This document shows positions 54,237 to 63,378 of a DNA stretch of 64,000 nt, one piece after another. The stretch is from the NCBI GenBank assembly GCA_021648845.1, contig JAKJHY010000010.1, forward strand, positions 1 to 64,000, in the 5' to 3' direction. The notes beneath the pieces are model-generated. The model was not told where the DNA came from and ran no database searches. It was given only the letters and a program-made list of their open reading frames with translations. This DNA is from Mycobacterium sp. MBM. GTDB lineage: Bacteria > Actinomycetota > Actinomycetes > Mycobacteriales > Mycobacteriaceae. The position numbers and the translations under genes were made by a program. Numbering within the stretch: the stretch's first letter is position 1; each line of letters opens with the position of its first letter.

Positions 54237-54476
54237 CTACGACTCGCAGCCGGTCCCGTTTCCGTCGCGATCCAGATCGTAGATGTCGCTTCCGACCACG
54301 GTCACTGGGCCGTCGACGTAGGCCGGGCCATTACCGCTGCCACCCGCGCAGTCGACGTCGCTGGCGATCGGAACGCACGCCCCGGAGTAGTTGGAGTCAC
54401 ACGGCTCGGCTTGCGCTACCGGTGCCATCGTAAGCCCGGAACCGATTAATAGTATGACTAACGTCAGTTTGCCCAC
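54237..54476 (-). CDS. Secreted excalibur-like small protein
   Basis: A 79-aa exported peptide. A signal peptide (LVILLIGSGLTMAPVAQA) precedes a mature part with three cysteines early on and an ending DLDRDGNGTGCES, the DxDxDGxGC excalibur calcium-binding pattern. The function of this domain in mycobacteria is unknown. The GTG start lacks an obvious ribosome site. Confidence 0.82.
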   Translation of the reverse strand: MGKLTLVILLIGSGLTMAPVAQAEPCDSNYSGACVPIASDVDCAGGSGNGPAYVDGPVTVVGSDIYDLDRDGNGTGCES

Positions 54477-54548
54477 GATTGCGAACCCTAGGGCAGCGAA
54501 GCCTCCGCGTTTGCTGATTGCGGAAACTGCTCGCCAGGTGGATCGTCG

Positions 54549-55091
54549 CTACAGATCGTCATACGCCGACGGCCCCGGCGGCGCCCCCGCCGGATACCTG
54601 CGCAGAACGGCCTGCACATCATCGGCGATGTCCTCGACCGGCCCGCCGGCCTGTAGTCGTCCGTCGTCGTCGAACTCGAACAGCTGAGCCCGCATCAGCA
54701 CCAGGTCGACCTTGAGCACCTGACCGTCCACCTCACCGTCGACCGGCGACGGTAGCCCGCCGCGCACCGTTGTGTATTCGACGGCGTTCTGGCCCTTGGC
54801 AATTCTCGGCCGTAGCAAATTGCCGTCGCGATCGACGCCGGATGCCCGCGGTGACACGGTCGCCTTGCTGTTCACGGTCACCATCCGCCCGTCGGGCGTG
54901 ACGCACACGAAATCCTCGGGGTTCATCCTGGTCGGCATCCCGAGGATGTTCTCGACGCCACCGCGCAGATCGTCCTGGGTGGCCAACACGTGGTAGCCCC
55001 AGCGGCCGAGCACCCGGATCGCGACCTGTTCGCCGAGATTGCCGATCGCCACCATATTGCGCGCGCGCCGCCAGCCCTCGATCCGACCCAT
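54549..55091 (-). CDS. Hypothetical protein, possibly nuclease-fold
   Basis: A 180-aa soluble protein. NLGEQVAIRVLGRWGYHVLA, a following DDLRGGVENI and then RMVTVNSKATVSPR recall the E...D...(S/E)xK spacing of PD-(D/E)xK nuclease-like folds. The resemblance is weak and is my inference. The C-terminal part has beta strands (VLKVDLVLMRAQLFEFDDDG). Start at ATG 55091; ATG 55055 is possible. I do not know a named family. Confidence 0.6.
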   Translation of the reverse strand: MGRIEGWRRARNMVAIGNLGEQVAIRVLGRWGYHVLATQDDLRGGVENILGMPTRMNPEDFVCVTPDGRMVTVNSKATVSPRASGVDRDGNLLRPRIAKGQNAVEYTTVRGGLPSPVDGEVDGQVLKVDLVLMRAQLFEFDDDGRLQAGGPVEDIADDVQAVLRRYPAGAPPGPSAYDDL

Positions 55092-55117
55092 GACGACGAA
55101 GCCTCAGCGAAAAGCCG

Positions 55118-56998
55118 TCAGTTCTGCACGCGCCGGCGGCGGATCATGACGAACCCGACGAGGGCGAAGGCGCTGGTCATGTCCATCGGCGCGAGGGTGT
55201 AGCCCAGGTCCGCCATGATGGCCCGTTCCACATCGCTCAACGTGCGTTCTCCGGGGCCGGTGGGTACCTGTGGATTCATCATCGGTCGGTCCGGGCCGGT
55301 GAACACCCTGCCATCCAGGTGCGAGATGGAACTGCCCTCTTCCCATGGCGACGGCGAGTACAGCGGAACCAGGGTGCCGTATTCGGTCACTGCGCCGGTG
55401 CCGCCGAAATACACCCCGCCACCGGCGCCGGTGAGGCTGCCGGCCAGGGCGGGGACCAACCGGTAGTCGGCGCCGATCAGATTGTCGCCGTTGGCCGTTC
55501 GCAGGAAGCTGTCGTAGATCGTCCAGCATCGCTGGGTGCTCGACGGCTGCGTATAGGACATGAAGCCGAGGGAATGCAGGAACTCATGCATCGCGACGGT
55601 GGTGAAGTCGTACTGCAGCCCGGACACGAAGTCGCCAAAAGCCCAGGGGTAGGCGAAGTTCCAGTTGATCTCGCCGTCGGCGGCCGACCCGTTCGCATCG
55701 ACGCCGGTGAGCAGCTTGTTTTGCACCACGGTGGGGAAGAAGCCCGCGCTGTAGCTGGTCAGCGGACTGTACGCCGACGCCAGATTGCCGCTTCCCGCGT
55801 CGTTCTCGCCGGTGATGTCGTAGGTGACGACCACCGGGGTGCTCACCACGAACTGGCCCATCAGGTTGCTGGCAGCCCGCTGCAGGGCGCTGCGCGCCTC
55901 GGGAGTCCAGTACTGCGAGCCGCTGGTGTAGTTGAAGACGAAGGTGACCGCGCTCTGATTCACCAGCAGCGATGCGCGCGTGCTGGCGCTGCGGAACGGA
56001 TCGAGCAGGTTGATATGCGTGCCCAGATCGGTCGCGGACACGACGAAGTTGTCGACGCCGGTGAAGTCGGAATTCGGCGTATAGGTGAAACTCCCGTCGT
56101 CGGCGATTTCGATGGTGCCCCACAGCGGCCCCGTCACGATCGCGTAGCGGATCTGGTCGCCCTCCAGATCGACGGCGCCCAGGTTACCGACGATCGGCAG
56201 GTCACCGTCGCCGGTGATCTGGACGGGGCTGAACCACGGCGCCTGGTTGAAGAATGAACGACGAGTCCCGTCCAGTGAGTCGTAGAGCCAGCTCTTGACC
56301 GGCGCGGCGACCGGCAGTACCGAGATCAGGGTTCGGCCGGTCCCCATCAGCGCCGCTATCTGGCTGGCAACCAACTGCCGCCCGAAGCTGGGCCGGTCGA
56401 GGGAGACCACCGCCGACTGCGACGGGGTCAGAATCTCGACATCGCTGGAGGACGGTTGGGGTTCGGGGAGCGCCGCCGCGGCGGGGGCATCGCTCGACCC
56501 GGTGTCGGCCGGAACATGATATGCGCTCTGGTTGGCTGTGCCGCCGGCGTCGGCCGTTCCCGTTGCTGGTTCGGGGGCGTCGGCGTCCGCGGCGGAATCG
56601 CGGTCGGCCTGGTCGGCCTGATCGGTGTCGTCGGCAATGTCTGAGTCGTCGATGTCGCCGGCCAGGCTCGCATTGCCGAGGGCGGCGGCATCGTCGGTGT
56701 CATCGGTCTTGGCGCTACGCAACGGGGGGCGCGCGGAGTTGCTGCGATGCACGGTGTGTACGGATCTGACACTGCGGGGTGCATGCGAGGCGCCGGCATT
56801 GTTCGAGCTGGCCGATGCACCGTCGTCGGCCGAGGCCACCGCCATATCGGGCACAGCCAGCGAGAGCCCCCACAGCGAGGCGGCCATGCCGGCCGATGCG
56901 GCACCCGCGGCCAACCAGCGCCGGACCGGGAGGCCGTCGGCCCGTCGGCGGTGCCGTCCTGCGTGCCCTTTGCCCCGGCCCGGGTGGTTCGCAGCCAC
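55118..56998 (-). CDS. Large secreted metallopeptidase with Ig-like repeat
   Basis: A 626-aa exported protein. GTG 56998 is five bases after GGGAGG. The N-terminus is Arg-rich with a long signal (WLAAGAASAGMAASLWGLSL). About 140 acidic, Asp/Ala-rich disordered residues follow, then a VCBS/cadherin-type beta domain (DLEGDQIRYAIVTGPLWGTI, DGSFTYTPNSDFTG). A zinc peptidase domain has AMHEFLHSLGFMSY (HExxHxxGF) with a later NPQ-Met turn (MMNPQVPTG). The protein ends in a short hydrophobic helix and RRRRVQN, a sorting-signal-like tail. The target protein is unknown. Confidence 0.85.
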   Translation of the reverse strand: MAANHPGRGKGHAGRHRRRADGLPVRRWLAAGAASAGMAASLWGLSLAVPDMAVASADDGASASSNNAGASHAPRSVRSVHTVHRSNSARPPLRSAKTDDTDDAAALGNASLAGDIDDSDIADDTDQADQADRDSAADADAPEPATGTADAGGTANQSAYHVPADTGSSDAPAAAALPEPQPSSSDVEILTPSQSAVVSLDRPSFGRQLVASQIAALMGTGRTLISVLPVAAPVKSWLYDSLDGTRRSFFNQAPWFSPVQITGDGDLPIVGNLGAVDLEGDQIRYAIVTGPLWGTIEIADDGSFTYTPNSDFTGVDNFVVSATDLGTHINLLDPFRSASTRASLLVNQSAVTFVFNYTSGSQYWTPEARSALQRAASNLMGQFVVSTPVVVTYDITGENDAGSGNLASAYSPLTSYSAGFFPTVVQNKLLTGVDANGSAADGEINWNFAYPWAFGDFVSGLQYDFTTVAMHEFLHSLGFMSYTQPSSTQRCWTIYDSFLRTANGDNLIGADYRLVPALAGSLTGAGGGVYFGGTGAVTEYGTLVPLYSPSPWEEGSSISHLDGRVFTGPDRPMMNPQVPTGPGERTLSDVERAIMADLGYTLAPMDMTSAFALVGFVMIRRRRVQN

Positions 56999-57171
56999 AA
57001 TTGCCTCCCTCGTCAATTGAGCAAACTCTATCGGCTACCGGCGGTTCGCTCCGCGGTTTCGGGCCGCGAGGACGACCGCGTCGTGGATTCGGCCCCTCCG
57101 GTCGTGGATACGGGGGACGTCGCCGCGCCTGCGTTGGCGCCGCACCCCGGCGAGGTGCGACGATAACCGCG

Positions 57172-57426
57172 ATGGTCGACAGTGACGACGAGGAAACCGC
57201 GAACATCGCGCAAGCGCGGCTGCTGCTGCGGGCCTTGTGGGAACAGGTCGACGATGTGTCGCGCAGGATCGAGGACGAAGAGGCGCGGGTGTCGCGGCGA
57301 CCCTCCGGCTCGCCTGCCCGTGCGCACCGCGTCAACACCGCCCAACTGCGCAGGGAGCTCTATCAGTTGCACGGCATGATCGACGGGATCAACCGCAGAT
57401 TCCCGCAGATCGCCGCCGGTGTGTGA
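57172..57426 (+). CDS. Small coiled-coil hypothetical protein
   Basis: An 84-aa charged helical protein (IAQARLLLRALWEQVDDVSR, then RRIEDEEARVSRRP and LRRELYQLHGMIDGINRR). No signal or membrane segment. ATG 57172 lacks a strong ribosome site, but the sequence has clear heptads and compact size. Function is unknown. It precedes a small lipoprotein gene on the same strand. Confidence 0.75.
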   Translation: MVDSDDEETANIAQARLLLRALWEQVDDVSRRIEDEEARVSRRPSGSPARAHRVNTAQLRRELYQLHGMIDGINRRFPQIAAGV

Positions 57427-57467
57427 CCATTGCTGCCGGGAGGCTCGGCCATGGGAGGGGAGCGGCG

Positions 57468-57698
57468 GTGCGGACAATTCCGATCGCTGTGGTGAGTTCG
57501 GTGCTCGTGTTGTCCGCGGCCGGTTGCGCCGATGAGGACTTCACCCAGGATGTCCACACCCGCTGGTGTGAACTGGCCGGCGCCGACTGCGCGCCGCCGC
57601 CGCCGCTGCCGCCGCCCGCGCTGAACCAGCCCGACAGCGGGGTCCCCGCGTCCGGACCGGTCTACGTGATCCCGCCGGCGCACGCGGCCGAACGCTGA
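57468..57698 (+). CDS. Small Pro-rich lipoprotein
   Basis: A 76-aa precursor with a lipoprotein signal ending LSAAGC. A cysteine pair (WCELAGADC) is followed by a Pro-rich tail (PPPPLPPPALNQPDSG). GTG 57468 is preceded by GGGAGGGG. It is a probable outer or inner surface lipopeptide; no function is known. Confidence 0.8.
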   Translation: MRTIPIAVVSSVLVLSAAGCADEDFTQDVHTRWCELAGADCAPPPPLPPPALNQPDSGVPASGPVYVIPPAHAAER

Positions 57699-57856
57699 CG
57701 CTCAATACGTCTGTCGCTGAACGTATTTCATTTTGTTCTCGAACGCACAGCGGGGGCCTAACCTCGACACAGTGGTGACCCACGCGTCGGCCATAGCGTG
57801 CTTGTCGTGTGGCGGTAAGGCGCCGCGCGAACACACACGAATGAATGGAGTCGCCC

Positions 57857-58147
57857 ATGTCGCTCTCGCGTCGTACCGCCGTTCCGATCCTCGCCGGTGG
57901 GGTAGCCCTGGCCGGTCTGTTCGGCGTCGGGCTGGGTACCGCAAACGCCGAGCCCGGCCGCCCGTGCGGCCAGCCCGATACTCAAACCTGCGCGCCGCAG
58001 AACAACGACTGGCGGCAACGAGGTATCGACCAGGCTCGCAACGATCACCAGCCGTTCATGCACAACGGGCAGCGGGTCGAGCCGATGCGCGCGGGCAACG
58101 GCGACGGCTGGGGGTTCTGGTTCCTGGGGCACTGGATTCGGCTCTGA
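57857..58147 (+). CDS. Small secreted protein
   Basis: A 96-aa exported protein. The signal peptide ends at TANAEPG; the mature part has a cysteine pair (PCGQPDTQTC) and ends WGFWFLGHWIRL, an aromatic tail seen in other mycobacterial small secreted proteins. ATG 57857 has GGAG six bases upstream; four earlier codons are open. Function is unknown. Confidence 0.85.
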   Translation: MSLSRRTAVPILAGGVALAGLFGVGLGTANAEPGRPCGQPDTQTCAPQNNDWRQRGIDQARNDHQPFMHNGQRVEPMRAGNGDGWGFWFLGHWIRL

Positions 58148-58196
58148 CGCGGCGCGCCATGGGCCGATCCGGGACGGATCAGGGGATGATACGGGT

Positions 58197-58916
58197 GTGG
58201 TTACTGAGACGAATGTGATCAACGTGAACCCATCGGCCGAACCGGACGCGCCCGCCGACGCCTCGACCGCTGCTGTGCCCCCGCCGCCCGCCTCCGGGCA
58301 ACCCACAGGCCAGCAGCGGTCCTGGTCCATGCCGAAATCCCCGGTCAGTCGCACGCAGGTCGACGCGTTCGCGCATACCGCCGCCGCAGCCGCCCGCGCC
58401 ACCGCCGGCGCCGTGGCCAAGGCAGTGGCCGGTATCGCGCGATTCATCGCCCGCGGACTCACGCAGGTGGCACGCGCCATCGACGCGGTACCGGCCGCCC
58501 TGCAGTTGCTCGCCGTCCTCGCCGCCGCCGTGCTGTTCGGCATCGTCGGCGCGATCACCGCGGCCGGCACGCTCGGACTGATCTGCACCGTGGTGGTCGT
58601 TCCCGTCGGCTCGATCGCGCTGGGCGCCCTCGGGCACCGCTGGTTCACCAGGGGCGCCGCCGCGCCGGTCCCTGCCGACTCCGATCTGTCCCGCTCGGTC
58701 GGATATGTGGACCGGAAGCTGACCCTCGCGCTCAACTCCCTGGGGTCCGAACGGCACCAGCAGGCGGTCATCGCGCTCTTCCAGGCCAAGACGGCCGTCG
58801 AACTTGCCCTGGGCACCGAACAGGATGACAGCGACCGCGACGACTCCGCGCCGGTGCATGTGGACGCATACCGCCTGCGGCCCCGAATCCAGGCCGGTTC
58901 CGCGGCGGCTTCGTGA
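58197..58916 (+). CDS. Membrane protein of unknown function
   Basis: A 239-aa protein. A Pro-rich cytoplasmic N-terminus is followed by an amphipathic Ala-rich segment and two adjacent transmembrane helices (ALQLLAVLAAAVLFGIVGAI and GLICTVVVVPVGSIALGA), then a cytoplasmic helical tail. The stop overlaps the next gene's start (GTGA). I do not recognise a family. Confidence 0.8.
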   Translation: MVTETNVINVNPSAEPDAPADASTAAVPPPPASGQPTGQQRSWSMPKSPVSRTQVDAFAHTAAAAARATAGAVAKAVAGIARFIARGLTQVARAIDAVPAALQLLAVLAAAVLFGIVGAITAAGTLGLICTVVVVPVGSIALGALGHRWFTRGAAAPVPADSDLSRSVGYVDRKLTLALNSLGSERHQQAVIALFQAKTAVELALGTEQDDSDRDDSAPVHVDAYRLRPRIQAGSAAAS

Positions 58917-59296
58917 GCGCGCAACCGATCACCGGGCAGGTCGCGCTGATCGAGGACGACTACACGCTGGTCATCAATCGGGGCGCGCAGGCCGGGGTGG
59001 CCGTCGGCATGATCTTCTCGGTGCAGTCGTCCGCCGGTCAGGTGATCACCGACCCCGAATCCGGCCGGGAACTCGGCAGGCTCAGCCGCGAGAAGCTGCG
59101 GGTGCAGGTATTCGACGTACAGCCGCTGTTCGCCCGGGCCCACACCTTCGTCGACACCGGCGACCTTCGCGGGCTGCTCGAGCTCCCGTTCTTCGAACCG
59201 CCGCAGGAGGAGGTCGTCACGGTCGACGTGGGCGACGGCGTCGAACTCGTCCCTGCGCAGCAGGCGGGCGTGGCCGCGGTGACCGACGGTCTGTAA
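58913..59296 (+). CDS. Small beta-barrel hypothetical protein (FlgT-C-like)
   Basis: A 127-aa protein. TGQVALIEDDYTLVINRGAQ, AGVAVGMIFSVQSSAG, ESGRELGRLSREKLRVQVFD resemble the C-terminal beta domain found in FlgT- and CsgG-associated proteins; here it stands alone. The end is acidic. It is translationally coupled to the upstream membrane protein, suggesting a partner role. Function is unknown. Confidence 0.75.
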   Translation: MSAQPITGQVALIEDDYTLVINRGAQAGVAVGMIFSVQSSAGQVITDPESGRELGRLSREKLRVQVFDVQPLFARAHTFVDTGDLRGLLELPFFEPPQEEVVTVDVGDGVELVPAQQAGVAAVTDGL

Positions 59297-59361
59297 CGCT
59301 TGGCCCTCGGCAACACACTCCCTTTGCGAAACCGTTGACCGGAACGCAAAGGAATCACCGC

Positions 59362-59880
59362 ATGACCATCACGCAGGACGCACGATTCATCCGCGCCGAG
59401 TCGGCGCTGGCCGGTGTCGGCGGCAACGCCGCGCGGTACGGCCTGGTGCTGGTGTTGGGTTGGATCGGTGCGCTGAAATTCACCTCCTACGAGGCGCACG
59501 GCATCCAGCCGTTGGTCGCCAACAGCCCGTTCATGAGTTGGGTGTACGACATCTTCTCGGTGACCACCTTCGCCACGATGCTCGGCGTCGTGGAGCTCGC
59601 GACTGCCGCCTTGCTGGCGGTCAAACCGTGGCTGCCGCGGCTCTCGGCGGTGGGCAGCGTGCTGGCCGTTGGCCTGTTCGTGGCGACACTGAGCTTTCTG
59701 TTCACCACGCCGGGTGTCGGTGAGGCCTCCGCCGGCGGATTCCCGGTGCTGTCCTCGACAGGGCAGTTCCTCATCAAAGATGCTGCCCTGATCGGGATCG
59801 CGTTGTGGACATTGGCCGACTCGCTGGCCGCCGCACGTCGCCACACCGAGCGTGTGGACGCCCCCGCAGCTCTAGGCTGA
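59362..59880 (+). CDS. DUF417/YkgB-family membrane protein
   Basis: A 172-aa protein with four transmembrane helices, matching the YkgB/RclC (DUF417) family: GLVLVLGWIGALKFTSYEAH, GIQPLVANSPFMSW, GQFLIKDAALIGIALW. In E. coli, RclC belongs to the reactive-chlorine response. ATG 59362 has AAAGGAA upstream. The ECF sigma gene begins seven bases after its stop, so it may be controlled with it. Confidence 0.9.
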   Translation: MTITQDARFIRAESALAGVGGNAARYGLVLVLGWIGALKFTSYEAHGIQPLVANSPFMSWVYDIFSVTTFATMLGVVELATAALLAVKPWLPRLSAVGSVLAVGLFVATLSFLFTTPGVGEASAGGFPVLSSTGQFLIKDAALIGIALWTLADSLAAARRHTERVDAPAALG

Positions 59881-59887
59881 GAATCCC

Positions 59888-60523
59888 ATGGCGGTACCGA
59901 CAGCAGAAGAGCGGAGCCTCGTCACCGCGCTGCGGCTCGGCGACGAGGCCGCCTTCGCGGCCCTGGTCGAACGGCATACTCCCTCGATGCTGCGGGTGGC
60001 CGGCGGATACGTGGCCAGTCGTGAGATTGCCGAAGAGGTAGTCCAGGAGACCTGGATTGCACTGCTCAAGGGCATCCACACCTTCGAGTGCCGATCCTCC
60101 TTGCGGACTTGGCTTTTCACGGTACTGGTGAACATCGCCAAGACGCGTGGCGTGCGCGAGCGCCGAGAGGTGCAGGTACAGGTGTCGGCGTTCACCGGGG
60201 GTACGGTCGACCCGGCGCGATTCCGTGCCGACGGCCTGCAGTGGGCGGGTCACTGGAAGGAACGGCACGCGCCAGTGCCCTTTCCGGATACCCCCGAGGG
60301 CTCGGTGCTCGGCGACGAACTGGTGGCCGTGACGCGACGCGAACTCGACAAGCTACCCGCGCGCCAGCGTGCGGTGCTCACCATGCGTGACGTACTGGGT
60401 ATGGAGGCCGCCGAGGTGAGTGCGCTGCTGGAGATCAGCGCCGCCAATCAACGCGTGCTGTTGCACCGGGGCCGCGCCGCGGTGCGGCAGGCACTCGAGG
60501 ACTATCTGAAGGAGTCGACATGA
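59888..60523 (+). CDS. ECF RNA polymerase sigma factor
   Basis: A 211-aa extracytoplasmic-function sigma factor. Region 2 (SREIAEEVVQETWIALLKGI, RTWLFTVLVNIAKTR) and region 4 (LPARQRAVLTMRDVLGMEAA, then EVSALLEISAANQRVLLHRG) are clear. The linker is longer than usual. Its stop overlaps a zinc-binding anti-sigma gene (ATGA). It is likely released from the anti-sigma factor by redox or thiol stress. Confidence 0.94.
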   Translation: MAVPTAEERSLVTALRLGDEAAFAALVERHTPSMLRVAGGYVASREIAEEVVQETWIALLKGIHTFECRSSLRTWLFTVLVNIAKTRGVRERREVQVQVSAFTGGTVDPARFRADGLQWAGHWKERHAPVPFPDTPEGSVLGDELVAVTRRELDKLPARQRAVLTMRDVLGMEAAEVSALLEISAANQRVLLHRGRAAVRQALEDYLKEST

Positions 60524-60762
60524 GCGACACCGAATCGATGGATTGCAACGAACTCGTCGAGTTGGTGACCGACTACCTCGACGGCGCGTTGGACCGTGAC
60601 ACGCGAGCGCGTTTCGACCTCCATCTGAGCGAATGCGACGGCTGCCACAACTACCTGCAACAGCTGCGCACCACGGTGGGGACCCTCGGCAAAGTCGACG
60701 GCGGTCAGCTGGACCCGGCGTTCCGGGAGCGGTTGTTGACGGCGTTTCGCGACTGGCGATGA
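60520..60762 (+). CDS. Zinc-finger anti-sigma factor
   Basis: An 80-aa soluble ZAS-domain protein. The HxxxCxxC motif is in HLSECDGCHN and the upstream Cys (MDCNELVEL) completes the zinc site. There is no transmembrane helix, so this is the cytoplasmic, redox-type anti-sigma (RsrA/RshA-like). It is coupled to the sigma factor gene. Confidence 0.93.
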   Translation: MSDTESMDCNELVELVTDYLDGALDRDTRARFDLHLSECDGCHNYLQQLRTTVGTLGKVDGGQLDPAFRERLLTAFRDWR

Positions 60763-60834
60763 CTCGCCGACGTGTTGCGTGCCGATTCCCGAGACCCGGT
60801 GCGGCAAGTGAGGCTCTGCCCTTAGCGTTGCGCC

Positions 60835-61206
60835 ATGAGCTTCTACGAGATCATCGAGACGGTCGGCAAGGTGATCGACGGAATCGGCGTGGCGGTGATC
60901 GCCCTCGGCGCGATCCTCGCCGCCGCGGTGACCGTCCGCAAGATGTCGGGGCGCTCCGGGGACGCCTACCGGTACTTCCGAGAACAGTTGGGCCGCTCCA
61001 TTCTGCTGGGGCTGGAGTTCTTGGTGGCCGCCGACATCATCCGCACGGTCGCGCTCACACCGACCTGGCAGAGCGTGGTGGTGCTGGCCGGCATCGTGCT
61101 GATCCGGACGTTCCTCAGCTTTTCCCTCGAAGTGGAGATCAGCGGTCGGTGGCCGTGGCAACAGCGGCCCAAACCGGCCGATGACGTTGGCGTAGCGCAC
61201 AACTGA
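60835..61206 (+). CDS. DUF1622 family membrane protein
   Basis: A 123-aa protein with three transmembrane helices and typical DUF1622 blocks (FREQLGRSILLGLEFLVAAD, IIRTVALTPTWQSV, LIRTFLSFSLEVEI). Function is unknown; family members are small inner-membrane proteins. It stands 72 bases after the anti-sigma gene. Confidence 0.9.
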   Translation: MSFYEIIETVGKVIDGIGVAVIALGAILAAAVTVRKMSGRSGDAYRYFREQLGRSILLGLEFLVAADIIRTVALTPTWQSVVVLAGIVLIRTFLSFSLEVEISGRWPWQQRPKPADDVGVAHN

Positions 61207-61215
61207 CCGTCGCGG

Positions 61216-62358
61216 TCAGCGACGGGTTCCCTCGGCAGGCGGTACCCGCGTGAAACGGTGCAGCAGCCAAGCCGCGGGCACCGTCATCGCCGTGGTGACG
61301 AGGAACAGCCCCGGCATCGAGCCGGTGAACGTCGGCCAGCCCAGTACCTCGGCCATCGCGAATTCCATCGCGATCACGTGCAGAAGGAAGATCTCGTAGG
61401 AAATCTCGCCGAGCCACACCACGGGCCGGGTGCTCAGCAGGCGGGCGTACCCGCTGGCGGAATCCAGCACCAGCGGCGCCAGCAGCCCCACGGCCACCAC
61501 CGCATAGAGGATCGTCTTGAGCATCCGTTGCCACGGTGCCACCTCGGGCGCGGTGACGTCACCGGCGATCGGCAGGGCCACCACCAACAACGCGGCCAGG
61601 GCGATCGGCAGCGCGAGGGCGGTTCGGCAGCGGGTCCCGATCGCCTGCAGCACCGCCAGCGACATCCCGCCGACGAAGTAGATGAGATGGGCCGGCAACC
61701 AGATGCTCGCCGACGGTGGCAGCACGTCGGTGATCTGCGGTAGCAGCAGCCACACCGGCGTCACCGCGCCGAGCGCGGCCAGCGCCGCCAGCAGCCGTAC
61801 CGGTTGCCATGTGCGGCGACACACCACCGTCAACAGCACGCCGGCCAGTAGCGGCAGCACGGCGTAGAAGGCGACTTCGACTGCCAGACTCCACATTTGG
61901 GTCAGACCCTGATGCATCTCCGCGTAGTACAGCGGTGGATAGATCTGGGTCAGGGTGAGATGTTTGAGCAGACCGGCCCAGCTGTGGCCCGGGTTCGGTC
62001 CGGCATAGCGGAACTCGTAGATCGCAAAGGCGGCCAGCACCGTGATGACATAGGCGGGCGCGATGCGGCGGACCCGGCGCCGGGCGTAGCGGCGCACCGA
62101 CGGATACCGGGATCCCCGCGCCGCGGCGATCACCCAGGGCCGGAACAACAGGTAGCCCGACAGCACGAAGAAGACCGGCACACCGACTTCCAGCCGCGCG
62201 TAGAGCTGACCGAGATATCCGTCGTCGAGGTGTCCGGTGCCGAAGGCCGCGTGGGTGGCGACGATCAGCAGCGCTGCCACCGCGCGCAGCCCGGTCAGCG
62301 ATGCCACCCGGTGGCCGGCGGGGTGATCGGCTACCGGCGCGCGGCCTGTCGCGGGCAT
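61216..62358 (-). CDS. Acyltransferase 3 family protein
   Basis: A 380-aa integral membrane O-acyltransferase with about ten helices. The catalytic His lies in helix 1 (LLIVATHAAF), and RPWVIAAARGSRYPSVRRYA and RRVRRIAPAY form the conserved Arg loop. Such enzymes acetylate or acylate cell-wall sugars, lipids or antibiotics. ATG 62358 is chosen; the longer frame has no support. It converges with DUF1622. Confidence 0.92.
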   Translation of the reverse strand: MPATGRAPVADHPAGHRVASLTGLRAVAALLIVATHAAFGTGHLDDGYLGQLYARLEVGVPVFFVLSGYLLFRPWVIAAARGSRYPSVRRYARRRVRRIAPAYVITVLAAFAIYEFRYAGPNPGHSWAGLLKHLTLTQIYPPLYYAEMHQGLTQMWSLAVEVAFYAVLPLLAGVLLTVVCRRTWQPVRLLAALAALGAVTPVWLLLPQITDVLPPSASIWLPAHLIYFVGGMSLAVLQAIGTRCRTALALPIALAALLVVALPIAGDVTAPEVAPWQRMLKTILYAVVAVGLLAPLVLDSASGYARLLSTRPVVWLGEISYEIFLLHVIAMEFAMAEVLGWPTFTGSMPGLFLVTTAMTVPAAWLLHRFTRVPPAEGTRR

Positions 62359-62404
62359 TACAGTCTCGGGGTGTAGGTGGGCACCGCGGCCCCCGCGCCG
62401 ATGA

Positions 62405-63268
62405 TCATGCGGGCAGCGCCGCGGACAACCGGGCCAGCACGTCGAGATGTTGGTCCACGGAGCGGAGTCCCGCACCCATCGTGTTGATCGACAGGTGCGA
62501 TGCCCCGGCTCGCGCCCAGTCCTCGACCGCGCGCAGCGCCGCGTCGTCGTCGCCCCGCCAGCTGACCCGGCCCTCCATGCCGATGGCCGACGGGTCCCGG
62601 CCGGCGGCCGTCGCCGCCTCGCCGAGCACCGTGCGGGCGTGGTCGAGCCCGGGGCCGGGCGCCATCATGGGAAACCAGCCGTCGGCGATCCGGCCGGCGC
62701 GCCGATAGCCCGCATCCGATGCCGTGCCGATCCACACCGGGATCGGCCGCTGCACCGGCAGGGGCGCCAGACCGGCGCCGGTGATGCGGTGATGACGCCC
62801 CGCGAAGGTCACCGACCGCTCGGTCCACAACCGGCGCATCAGGGTGATCTGTTCTTCGGAGCGTTTGCCGCGGTTACCGAAATCCTGCCCGAGCGCTTCG
62901 TATTCCACGGCGTTCCAGCCGATCCCGATTCCGAGGCGGATTCGGCCGCCGCTGAGCAGGTCGACCTCTGCCGCCTGCTTGGCGACCAGCGCGGTTTGGC
63001 GCTGGGGCAGGATGATCACCCCGGTGACCAACTCGACGGTTGTGGTGACCGCGGCCAGATAACCGAACATCACCAGGGGTTCGTGGAAGGTGGTGTGCAC
63101 GTCATAGGGGCCCGACCAGCCGGCGTGCACATTCGGATCGGCACCCACGACGTGGTCGTAGGCGAGGATGTGGCTGAAGCCCAACTCCTCGGTCCGTTGG
63201 CCGTAGGCGCGCACCGCGCCGGCATCGCCGCCCAGTTCCGTTTGGGGAAACACCACACCGATCCGCAT
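62405..63268 (-). CDS. LLM-class F420-dependent oxidoreductase
   Basis: A 287-aa luciferase-like TIM-barrel protein: MRIGVVFPQTELGGDAGAVR, LVTGVIILPQRQTALVAKQA, GRIRLGIGIGWNAVEYEALG, and PIPVWIGTASDAGYRRAGRI. This is the TIGR03619-like F420 group common in mycobacteria. ATG 63268 is preferred to GTG 63274. The substrate is unknown. Confidence 0.93.
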   Translation of the reverse strand: MRIGVVFPQTELGGDAGAVRAYGQRTEELGFSHILAYDHVVGADPNVHAGWSGPYDVHTTFHEPLVMFGYLAAVTTTVELVTGVIILPQRQTALVAKQAAEVDLLSGGRIRLGIGIGWNAVEYEALGQDFGNRGKRSEEQITLMRRLWTERSVTFAGRHHRITGAGLAPLPVQRPIPVWIGTASDAGYRRAGRIADGWFPMMAPGPGLDHARTVLGEAATAAGRDPSAIGMEGRVSWRGDDDAALRAVEDWARAGASHLSINTMGAGLRSVDQHLDVLARLSAALPA

Positions 63269-63378
63269 ATCCACACCGTATCCGGACCGTGACCGGGGGT
63301 TTTCGACACGCCGAATTGGGTGCGGTGGTTCTGGCGGCCCTTCCGTTAGAAATATCTTGATATTGAGAAGGGTCGGAG

